NCBI RefSeq assembly: GCF_016863095.1
Contig: NZ_BOOF01000033.1
Coordinates: 62,001-126,000 of the forward strand
Length of the DNA stretch: 64,000 nt
Direction of reading: 5' to 3'
Source of the DNA: Microbispora siamensis
GTDB taxonomy: Bacteria; Actinomycetota; Actinomycetes; Streptosporangiales; Streptosporangiaceae
Made by a program: the position numbers and the translations under genes. A model generated the notes under the pieces. It was not told where the DNA came from and made no database searches. It saw only the letters and a program-made list of their open reading frames with translations. Each line of letters starts with the position of its first letter. Within the stretch, counting starts at the first letter, position 1. Below are positions 9,453-15,522 of the stretch, in pieces.

Positions 9453-10159
9453 TCCGCGTCGTGGTCGCCGACGACCAGGCCCTGGTGCGGGCGGGCGTCC
9501 GGATGATGCTGGAGGCGGCCGGCGACATGGAGGTGTGCGGGGAGGCCGCCGACGGGGCCGAGGCCGTACGGCTGGCCGAGCGGCACCGCCCCGACGTGGT
9601 GCTGATGGACCTGCGGATGCCGCGCGTCGACGGCCTGGAGGCCACCCGCAGGATCCTCTCCGCCCAGCCGTCCGCCCGGATCGTCGTGCTCACCACGTTC
9701 TCCGAGGACGAGAACCTCTACGCCGCGCTGGGCGCGGGCGCGCTCGGGTTCCTGGTCAAGGACGACCCGCCCGCCCGGATGGTCGAATCCGTACGGCGGG
9801 CCGCGACGGGGGAGTCCCCGCTCGCGCCGTCGGTGCTGCGGCGCGTCGTCGAACGGGCCCTGGCGGCCGAGCGGCAGGCGGTGACGCTCCCGCCCGGCCT
9901 CACCGAGCGTGAGGCGCAGGTGCTCACGCTGGTCGGGGTGGGCCTGTCCAACGCCGAGATCGCCGACCGGCTGCACGTGGGGGTCACGACGGTCAAGAGC
10001 CACGTCGCCGCGCTCATCGAGAAGCTGGGGCTGCGCAACCGCACCCAGGCGGCGGTGATGGCGCACCGGTTCGGTTTGGTCGACAACGGGTTCAACCCCG
10101 TGGCTCCTGCCCGGAGCGACCGGGGGAGCGGCGCCTCCGGCTCCTACCGCCACCCGTGA
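9449..10159 (+). CDS. NarL/LuxR-type response regulator with unusual C-terminal tail
   Basis: A 236-residue regulator translated from GTG 9449 in a GTGA overlap with the kinase. The receiver has Asp8/Asp9, phospho-acceptor Asp54 in VLMDLRMP and Lys in FLVKDD; the output HTH reads TEREAQVLTLVGVGLSNAEI and VTTVKSHVAALIEKLGLRNR. Family members normally stop soon after AHRFGLV, but here about 25 more residues follow (DNGFNPVAPARSDR then GSGASGSYRHP). The DNA for LGLRNR onward is repeated 4.8 kb away just beyond the RiPP cluster, so the present 3' end may be a recombined one. Confidence 0.9.
   Translation: MIRVVVADDQALVRAGVRMMLEAAGDMEVCGEAADGAEAVRLAERHRPDVVLMDLRMPRVDGLEATRRILSAQPSARIVVLTTFSEDENLYAALGAGALGFLVKDDPPARMVESVRRAATGESPLAPSVLRRVVERALAAERQAVTLPPGLTEREAQVLTLVGVGLSNAEIADRLHVGVTTVKSHVAALIEKLGLRNRTQAAVMAHRFGLVDNGFNPVAPARSDRGSGASGSYRHP
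10025..10132. repeat. direct repeat copy 1 (3' end of response regulator gene)
   Basis: These 108 bp at the end of the response-regulator gene recur, without gaps and in the same orientation, at 14829-14936. By hand count roughly 90% of positions match, and the distal 81 bp (10052-10132) match at about 76 of 81. The repeat is in frame with LuxR coding sequence in both places. It brackets the RiPP cluster. Confidence 0.85.
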
Positions 10160-10205
10160 CGCCGGCTTAAGCGCCCGTTCAGCCGATCCCCAGATCGTCC
10201 AAAGT

Positions 10206-10231
10206 GGACGCCAAGAGGGCCCTCCTAGTGT
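10206..10231 (+). promoter_or_regulatory. candidate promoter of RiPP precursor operon
   Basis: In the 144-nt gap before the precursor gene, GTGGAC and TAGTGT hexamers are separated by about 16 nt and could serve as -35/-10. A short palindrome GAGGGCCCTC lies between them. The match to consensus is weak; this is the best candidate seen, not a confirmed promoter. Confidence 0.3.
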
Positions 10232-10303
10232 CTGTGCCCGGTGCCCGACCGGGTGCCCTCACATCGAGAACCGCGCCGTCCTCGGACGGCGGGAGGGATC
10301 ACA

Positions 10304-10456
10304 ATGTCCAAGATCAGGATCGACGACATCGCGGCGGCCGGGCCGGAGCTCGACGAGGGAGACCTCCGTCTCGTCAACGGCGGCCGGAAGTTCGAGTGGT
10401 CGAGCCACGTCATCACCCCGGACGGCAGCGTCGACGCCAAGGACCTCGACTTCTGA
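10304..10456 (+). CDS. RiPP precursor peptide with double-glycine leader (graspetide-like)
   Basis: A 50-residue peptide starting at ATG 10304 after GGGAGGG (10291-10297). Residues 1-27 form a typical leader: MSKIRIDDIAAAGPELDEGD then LRLVNGG, where hydrophobic residues at -4/-6/-12 positions and Gly-Gly match the C39 peptidase recognition site. Residues 28-50 are the core: starts RKFEWSSHVI, then TPDGSVDAKDLDF. It holds hydroxyl/amine side chains (Ser6, Ser7, Thr11, Ser15, Lys19 of the core) and acids (Glu4, Asp13, Asp17, Asp20, Asp22), the pairs an ATP-grasp ligase joins into ester or amide macrocycles. There is no Cys, so lanthipeptide or sactipeptide chemistry is excluded. The exact family motif is not one I recognise. 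Confidence 0.85.
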   Translation: MSKIRIDDIAAAGPELDEGDLRLVNGGRKFEWSSHVITPDGSVDAKDLDF

Positions 10457-10476
10457 GTGACCGCTTCCGAGTGACC

Positions 10477-10505
10477 GCGCGGGGCGCCCTTCCGGCGCCC
10501 CGCGC
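10477..10505 (+). terminator. hairpin between precursor and ATP-grasp genes
   Basis: Perfect 12-bp inverted repeat GCGCGGGGCGCC / GGCGCCCCGCGC with a 5-nt loop (CTTCC), 20 nt after the precursor stop. There is no U tract. Such hairpins after RiPP precursors commonly cause partial termination or mRNA stabilisation so that more precursor than enzyme is made. Confidence 0.7.
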
Positions 10506-10556
10506 CCGACCAGGAAGCCCGACCAGGAAGCCGGATCAGGAAGCCAGACGAGGAAG
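10505..10556 (+). repeat. four 13-bp tandem repeats before the ATP-grasp gene
   Basis: Four consecutive 13-bp units: CCCGACCAGGAAG twice, then CCGGATCAGGAAG and CCAGACGAGGAAG. Each carries a Shine-Dalgarno-like AGGAAG; the last is 8 nt before ATG 10565. They fill the gap between the hairpin and the ATP-grasp start. Confidence 0.85.
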
Positions 10557-10564
10557 AACGAGGG

Positions 10565-11581
10565 ATGTCCGGCGAGATACTCATCCTCACGATCGACGGA
10601 GACCTCCATGCGGAGCACGTGGCCCGTCTGCTGGCCGCGCGGGGGGCGAAAGCCGTCATCTTCGACCCGGCCGACTATCCGGTCCGCGCTGTGCTCGACG
10701 CGGCTTACCACCGTGACGGGCGGGTGCGACGGCGGCTGCGCACGGAGACGGCGGACGTCGATCTCGACCATCTGACGGCGGTGTGGTTCCGCCGGCCCCA
10801 GGCTCCCGTCGCGCATCCCGAGATCGCCGACCCGGTGGCACGTGCCCACATCGAGCAGGAGTGCGCGGTGTTCGCCGGGGACCTGTGGGAGCAGCTCGAC
10901 TGCCGCATGGTTCCCGCGCCCAGGGAACGGGTCAGGCTGGCCCAGCGCAAGTCGTCCCAGCTGCTCCTGGCCGGTCGTCTCGGATTCGAGCTGCCGGAGA
11001 CACTGATCACCAACGACCCCGACGAGTTCCTGGACTTCTACAACCGGCACCAGGGCCGCATCATCACCAAGCCCTTGGGTGTTCCCACGAGCGTCCGCGC
11101 CGACGGGGAGGGCGTGGCCCGGATGTCGGAACCGGTGTCCACCCGGGATGCGGCGTACGCGGACGCGATCAGGTTCGGCCCGGTCGTCATGCAGGAGTAC
11201 GTGCCCAAGCGGGTCGAACTGCGGGTGACCGTCGTGGGACGGGCCGTCTTCGCGGCGGAGATCCACTCGCAGGAGAGCAATCACACGAGGCTCGACTGGC
11301 GCCGCTACGACCCGAGCAGCACGCGCCATGAGGTGCACGAGCTGCCCTCGGAGGTGGCCGAGCGCTGCACGCGGATCGTGCGGCGGCTCGGCCTGCGCTA
11401 CGGAGCGATCGATCTCATCCTGACCCCCGACGGGCGTTACGTCTTCCTCGAAGTCAACCCCAGTGGCCAGTGGCTCTGGATCGAGAAGGCCACGGGCCTG
11501 CCGATCGGCGCGGCGTTGTGTGATCTGTTGATGTACGGCACGGTCGGAGAGGAGACCGCGCATGTTGCCGGACGCCCTTGA
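10565..11581 (+). CDS. ATP-grasp peptide ligase, MvdC/MvdD-like RiPP maturase
   Basis: A 338-residue ATP-grasp enzyme. An N-terminal pre-ATP-grasp domain (EILILTIDGDLHAEHVARLL..VWFRRP) is followed by the ATP-binding lobe (QRKSSQLLLAGRLGFELPET, GRIITKPLGVP), then VMQEYVPKRVELRVTVVG, EIHSQESNHTRLDWRRYD and the metal-binding EVNPSGQWLWIE. These last blocks are characteristic of microviridin-type macrocyclases and related actinobacterial 'ATP-grasp ribosomal peptide maturases'. It should activate Asp/Glu carboxylates of the precursor as acyl phosphates and couple them to Ser/Thr (ester) or Lys (amide). There is a single copy, so one enzyme would make all linkages. It overlaps the next gene by 20 nt. 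Confidence 0.88.
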   Translation: MSGEILILTIDGDLHAEHVARLLAARGAKAVIFDPADYPVRAVLDAAYHRDGRVRRRLRTETADVDLDHLTAVWFRRPQAPVAHPEIADPVARAHIEQECAVFAGDLWEQLDCRMVPAPRERVRLAQRKSSQLLLAGRLGFELPETLITNDPDEFLDFYNRHQGRIITKPLGVPTSVRADGEGVARMSEPVSTRDAAYADAIRFGPVVMQEYVPKRVELRVTVVGRAVFAAEIHSQESNHTRLDWRRYDPSSTRHEVHELPSEVAERCTRIVRRLGLRYGAIDLILTPDGRYVFLEVNPSGQWLWIEKATGLPIGAALCDLLMYGTVGEETAHVAGRP

Positions 11582-12533
11582 AACCCTCCGCGGCCTGGAC
11601 GGCGTCGACCCGTCCGAGGCCCAGGAGCACCTGCGGGAGTTGCGGGAGCGCCATCCCGGCGTGCGCTTCCGCCTGCTGTGGCAGCGGGAGGACTACGACG
11701 ACTCGCTCCACTACGACCTCCTGATCAAACGGCCGGGGGAGGGGACCGTCTCGCTGTCCTGGTGCCCCGACCGCGCCCTGCCCTGGCCCCTGCGGGGCGT
11801 GCAGCGGGCCGGCGAGATGCTGCTGCTGCGGATCGACGGAGTCGGGGTCAAGGTGGTCGACGCGGTCGCCTGGCTCGACTTCCTGTGGGACGAGGCCCGG
11901 CTGGTGGACCGGATCGTCGCCGCCGCCCTCGTCCAGGCCGAGATGGAGGAGGCGCCGGTCGAGCTGTCCGACGACGAGATCCAGGAGGCGGTGGACGCGT
12001 TCCGGCGCGCCCGGGGACTGCTCACCGCGGAACGGACGCGCGAGTGGATGGACCGCCGCTCCCTCACCCTGGTGGACCTCCAGGAACTGGTCGCGGGGGA
12101 GGTGGCCGCCGCCCGCGTCCGCGAGCGGGTGACGGCCGGACGGGTCGAGCCGTACTTCGAGGAGCACCGGGAGGAGTTCGCGACGGCCCGGGTCGCCCGC
12201 CTCACCTTCCCCGACTCGGAGACGGCCCGGCGGGCGGCGGCCGAGATCGACGCCGGAGCCGGCTTCTTCGCGCTGGCGGAGCGGACGCGCGGCGCCCGGC
12301 TGGTCGTCGAGGACGTGCCCGCGGCCGAGATCGGCACCGCCCGCCCCGGCGACGTCGTCTCGCCCGCCCCGGACGTCCTGCTCAAGGTGATCTCCGTGGC
12401 CGGCGCCGAGCTCGACGCGGACACGCGCCGCCGTGTCGAACGGCGGGTCTTCGACCTGTGGATCGATGAACGCCGCCGTTCCGCGAAGATCGAATGGTTC
12501 TGGGGAACCACGGCGCGGACCGGCACGCTGTGA
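11562..12533 (+). CDS. putative peptide maturation protein, PpiC/SurA-related
   Basis: A 323-residue protein starting inside the end of the ATP-grasp gene (ATG 11562, preceded by GGAGAGGAGACC). Residues ~1-110 form an alpha/beta domain with no motif I can name. Residues ~115-200 are helical like SurA/trigger-factor chaperone arms (ELSDDEIQEAVDAFRRARGL, WMDRRSLTLVDLQELVAGEV). Residues ~205-300 resemble a degenerate parvulin (PpiC) unit (YFEEHREEFATARVARLTF, GFFALAERT). I recall a family of 'putative peptide maturation system' proteins related to PpiC that accompany double-glycine exporters in actinobacteria; this fits it. It probably chaperones or presents the precursor; catalysis is not shown. 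Confidence 0.7.
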   Translation: MLPDALETLRGLDGVDPSEAQEHLRELRERHPGVRFRLLWQREDYDDSLHYDLLIKRPGEGTVSLSWCPDRALPWPLRGVQRAGEMLLLRIDGVGVKVVDAVAWLDFLWDEARLVDRIVAAALVQAEMEEAPVELSDDEIQEAVDAFRRARGLLTAERTREWMDRRSLTLVDLQELVAGEVAAARVRERVTAGRVEPYFEEHREEFATARVARLTFPDSETARRAAAEIDAGAGFFALAERTRGARLVVEDVPAAEIGTARPGDVVSPAPDVLLKVISVAGAELDADTRRRVERRVFDLWIDERRRSAKIEWFWGTTARTGTL

Positions 12534-12706
12534 ACCGGCAGATCTTCCGCGCCGAGGCGCTGCGCCGCCATGCCGCCCCGCCGCCCGCCGCGGCCGGTGT
12601 CAAGGAGGTCGGCGACCGTACGCTCGTCCTGCTCTGGTGCGCGGTCGCGGTGCTCACCGCGGGGCTGGCCGTCCTCACCGCTCTGGTCCTGAGGGGTGGC
12701 GGGTGA
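12530..12706 (+). CDS. 58-aa single-helix membrane protein (HlyD-adaptor N-terminus-like)
   Basis: Starts at GTG 12530 (GTGA overlap with the upstream stop) and ends at TGA 12706, overlapping the exporter start. The N-terminus VNRQIFRAEALRRHAAPPPA resembles the cytoplasmic start of NHLM-type HlyD membrane-fusion proteins. One hydrophobic helix follows (LVLLWCAVAVLTAGLAVLTA), then VLRGGG and stop. The long extracytoplasmic coiled-coil and beta-barrel domains of a normal adaptor are absent. It is either a natural one-helix subunit of the exporter in a cell without an outer membrane, or a truncated relic kept in a coupled operon. Confidence 0.75.
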   Translation: MNRQIFRAEALRRHAAPPPAAAGVKEVGDRTLVLLWCAVAVLTAGLAVLTALVLRGGG

Positions 12707-14832
12707 GACGGGTCCCGGTCTTTCTGCAGAACTCGGCGACCGAGTGCGGCGCGGCCTGCCTGGCGATGATCCTGTCCTTCCATGGCCACCGCACCACCGT
12801 GCAGGAGGTCGCCGACCACCTCCAGGTGGGCAGGGACGGCCTGAGCGCGCTGGCCATCGTCCGCGCCGCGCGGGAGTTCGGCCTGAACGCCAAGGCGTTC
12901 TCGCTGGAGCCGGCCGATCTCGGGCGAGTGCCCATGCCCGCGATCGTCCACTGGGAGTTTCAGCACTTCGTGGTGGTGGAGCGGTGGACGCCCGACCACG
13001 TGGACATCGTGGACCCCGGCCAGGGACGCAGGCGGCTCACGCCCGCCGAGTTCGACGCCGGCTTCACCGGCGTGCTGCTGGCGTTCGAGCCCGAGCCGGG
13101 GTTCCGCCGCGTACGGTCCAGCGCCGCGCGGGCGTGGCGGCGTGACTTCCTGCGCACGCTGGTGTTCCGCAGGAAGGGCCTGCTCGCCCAGGTGCTCGCG
13201 GCCTCGGTGCTGCTCCAGGTGCTCGGCCTGGGGCTCGCGACGGCGTTCCAGATCGTCGTCGACCGGATCCTCCCGCGCGGGGACTCCGGGCTTCTCACGC
13301 TGCTCGGCGTGGCCGTGCTGGTCGCCGTGGTCACCCAGTTCGCGGTGGGCTACCTGCGTTCGGTGCTGCTCGTCGCGCTCCGCTCGCGCACCGACGGGGA
13401 GGTGACGCGGAACCTGGTGTCGCACCTTGTCGCACTGCCGTACCGGTACTTCGCGGTGCGCGGCAAGGGCGACCTGGTGAACCGATCGAACAGCGTCATC
13501 GCCCTGCGCGAGACGCTGACCGGGCAGATTCTCTCGTCGCTGCTCGACGGGCCGCTCGCCCTGGTCTACCTGCTGCTCGTCTTCGCCCGGGACCCGGTCT
13601 TCGGCGGCTTCCTCGCGCTGCTCGCCGGAGGGCAGGCCGCCCTCCTGCTCGGCACCGCCCGCCGGGTGGGCGACCTGACCAGGCGCGAGCTGGCGGCTCT
13701 CGCCGTCACGCAGGGCCGGCTGATGGAGGCCGTCGGCGGCATCGAGACGCTCAAGGCGTCCGGGGCCGAGCCGCGGGCGATGCAGCGGTGGTCGGACCTG
13801 TTCGCCCGGCAACTCGACGCCGACGTGCGGGGAGGGCTCGTCCGGGGGCTCATCGAGGCGGTGCTCGGGGCGGTGCGCTATCTCGCGCCGCTGGGGCTGC
13901 TGTGGGTCGGCGCGTGGCGGGTGCTCGACGGGTCGCTGAGCCTCGGGACCCTGCTCGCGCTGAACGCCCTGGCCACCGCCGCGCTCACCCCGATCGGCTC
14001 GCTGATGACCACCCTGCGCAGCCTTCAGCAGGCCGGGGCGCACTTCGACCGGCTGTCGGACATCCTCGCCTCCGAGCCCGAGCCGTCCACGGGGATCGAG
14101 GTGCTGCGGCTGCGCGGCGGCATCGAGCTGCGCGGGGTGGGTTTCCGCCACGACCCGCGCGGCCCGTGGACGCTGCGCGACGTCTCACTGGTCGTACGGC
14201 CCGGGCAGAAGGTCGCACTGGTCGGTCCCTCGGGGTCGGGCAAGAGCACGCTCGCCCGCCTCCTGCTCGCCCTGTACCAGCCGACGGCCGGGGAGATCCG
14301 GTACGACGGCGTTCCCGCTGCGGAGCTCAACCCGCGATCGCTGCGCCGCCAGTTCGGCGTGGTCACCCAGGAGCCGTCGCTGTTCACCGGGACGATCCGC
14401 GAGAACATCGCGCTCAACTTCCCCGAGGCCGGCATGGACCGGATCGCCGAGGCGGCCCGGCTCGCGGGCCTGCACGACGAGATCATGGCGATGCCGATGG
14501 GCTACGAGACGATCCTGGTCGAGGGCGGCGGCCTGTCGGGCGGACAGCGCCAGCGCCTCGCCCTGGCCCGCGCGCTGCTGCCCCGCCCCAAGGTGCTGCT
14601 GCTCGACGAGGCGACCAGCAACCTGGACAGCGCGACCGAGGCGGGCATCGAGGCCCGGCTGTCCCGCCTGACGCAGACCCGCATCGTGATCGCGCACCGG
14701 CTGAGCACGGTGCGGGACGCCGACCTGATCCTGGTCGTCGAGCGGGGCATGGTGGTGGAGCGGGGCACCCACGAGGAGCTGCTGGCCCTGGGCGGGCGCT
14801 ACACCCGGCTCGTCGCCGCGCAAACGGCCTGA
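12703..14832 (+). CDS. peptidase C39-containing ABC exporter (bacteriocin/RiPP type)
   Basis: A 709-residue exporter from GTG 12703. Residues ~1-135 form a C39 peptidase with oxyanion Gln9, catalytic Cys15 in ATECGAACLAM, His in FQHFVVVE and Asp in IVDPGQGRR. A six-helix transmembrane domain follows (about 150-430). The C-terminal ATPase has Walker A GPSGSGKSTL, Q-loop VTQEPSLF, signature LSGGQRQRLALARALL, Walker B VLLLDEATSNLD and the AHRLSTV switch His. It should cut the precursor after Gly-Gly and export the mature peptide. The last codons and TGA lie inside a repeat derived from the response-regulator gene, so the C-terminus may have been set by recombination; it is nevertheless of normal length. 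Confidence 0.93.
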   Translation: MRRVPVFLQNSATECGAACLAMILSFHGHRTTVQEVADHLQVGRDGLSALAIVRAAREFGLNAKAFSLEPADLGRVPMPAIVHWEFQHFVVVERWTPDHVDIVDPGQGRRRLTPAEFDAGFTGVLLAFEPEPGFRRVRSSAARAWRRDFLRTLVFRRKGLLAQVLAASVLLQVLGLGLATAFQIVVDRILPRGDSGLLTLLGVAVLVAVVTQFAVGYLRSVLLVALRSRTDGEVTRNLVSHLVALPYRYFAVRGKGDLVNRSNSVIALRETLTGQILSSLLDGPLALVYLLLVFARDPVFGGFLALLAGGQAALLLGTARRVGDLTRRELAALAVTQGRLMEAVGGIETLKASGAEPRAMQRWSDLFARQLDADVRGGLVRGLIEAVLGAVRYLAPLGLLWVGAWRVLDGSLSLGTLLALNALATAALTPIGSLMTTLRSLQQAGAHFDRLSDILASEPEPSTGIEVLRLRGGIELRGVGFRHDPRGPWTLRDVSLVVRPGQKVALVGPSGSGKSTLARLLLALYQPTAGEIRYDGVPAAELNPRSLRRQFGVVTQEPSLFTGTIRENIALNFPEAGMDRIAEAARLAGLHDEIMAMPMGYETILVEGGGLSGGQRQRLALARALLPRPKVLLLDEATSNLDSATEAGIEARLSRLTQTRIVIAHRLSTVRDADLILVVERGMVVERGTHEELLALGGRYTRLVAAQTA

Positions 14833-14942
14833 GGCCGCGCACCCGCGGCCGGGCCGCGGTGACGGCGCACCGGTTCGGCGTGGTCGGCAACGGGTTCAAC
14901 CCCGTGGCTCCTGCCCGGAGCGACCGGGAGAGCGGCATGTAG
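14829..14942 (+). pseudogene. displaced 3' fragment of a LuxR-type response regulator gene (repeat copy 2)
   Basis: The frame starting CTG 14829 reads LRPRTRGRAAVTAHRFGVV, then GNGFNPVAPARSDRESGM and TAG at 14940-14942. It aligns codon for codon with the end of the response regulator at 10025-10132 (LGLRNRTQAAVMAHRFGLV, DNGFNPVAPARSDRGSG). It has no start and no receiver or recognition helix. It lies between the exporter stop and the phosphatidyltransferase gene. This is the far partner of the direct repeat bracketing the RiPP cluster. Confidence 0.8.
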
Positions 14943-14952
14943 GGTCTGGGGC

Positions 14953-15519
14953 GTGAACGCTGCCGAGGACCGGATCTGGACGGTGCCCAACCTGCTGAGC
15001 GCCCTGCGGCTGCTCGGCGTCCCCGTCTTCCTCTGGCTCGTGCTGGGTCCCCACGCCGACGGGTGGGCCATCGCGCTCCTGGCGCTCGCGGGCTTCAGCG
15101 ACTGGCTCGACGGCAAGCTCGCCCGCGCCTGGAACCAGATCAGCAGGCTGGGCCGGCTCATCGACCCGCTCGCCGACCGGCTCTACATCCTCGCCACCCT
15201 GATCGGCCTGGTGCTGCGGGGCGCCGTCCCCTGGTGGCTGGCGCTCGCGGTGCCGCTGCGCGACGTGCTGCTGCTGTGGATGCCGCCCGTGTTGCGGCGG
15301 CACGGCTACGGCCCGGCGCTGCCCGTCCACTTCCTCGGCAAGGCCGGCACTGCCGCCCTGATGTACGCGTTCCCGCTGCTGTTCCTCGCCTCTCACGAGG
15401 GGTGGTACGCCGAGATTGCCGCGATCTTCGGATGGGCCTTCGCCATCTGGGGAACTGGTCTGTATTGGTGGGCGGGGGTGTTGTATGTCGTACAGGTGCG
15501 CCAGCTAACGAAGGGGTGA
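14953..15519 (+). CDS. pgsA: CDP-alcohol phosphatidyltransferase (PgsA-like)
   Basis: A 188-residue integral membrane enzyme. It carries the diagnostic motif D-x2-D-G-x2-A-R-x8-G-x3-D-x3-D as SDWLDGKLARAWNQISRLGR then LIDPLADR; the eight Asp/Gly/Arg positions are all present. The enzyme replaces CMP of a CDP-diacylglycerol with an alcohol. The acceptor (glycerol-3-phosphate, inositol phosphate or phosphatidylglycerol) cannot be read. The neighbourhood matches the mycobacterial pgsA-like/garA region, giving weak support for the symbol. GTG 14953 starts 10 nt after the displaced LuxR fragment. It ends 3 nt before the next gene. Confidence 0.82.
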   Translation: MNAAEDRIWTVPNLLSALRLLGVPVFLWLVLGPHADGWAIALLALAGFSDWLDGKLARAWNQISRLGRLIDPLADRLYILATLIGLVLRGAVPWWLALAVPLRDVLLLWMPPVLRRHGYGPALPVHFLGKAGTAALMYAFPLLFLASHEGWYAEIAAIFGWAFAIWGTGLYWWAGVLYVVQVRQLTKG

Positions 15520-15522
15520 CCC

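Noticed and set aside
10081-10132. GGGTTCAACCCC and GGAGC words in the 81-bp repeat, which recall a tRNA T-arm
   Set aside because: No acceptor, D-arm or anticodon arm can be drawn, and the sequence is in frame with the LuxR gene in both copies.
12433-12702. In-frame upstream extension of the C39 exporter
   Set aside because: It overlaps the maturation protein and the one-helix gene, and the C39 domain starts normally at GTG 12703.
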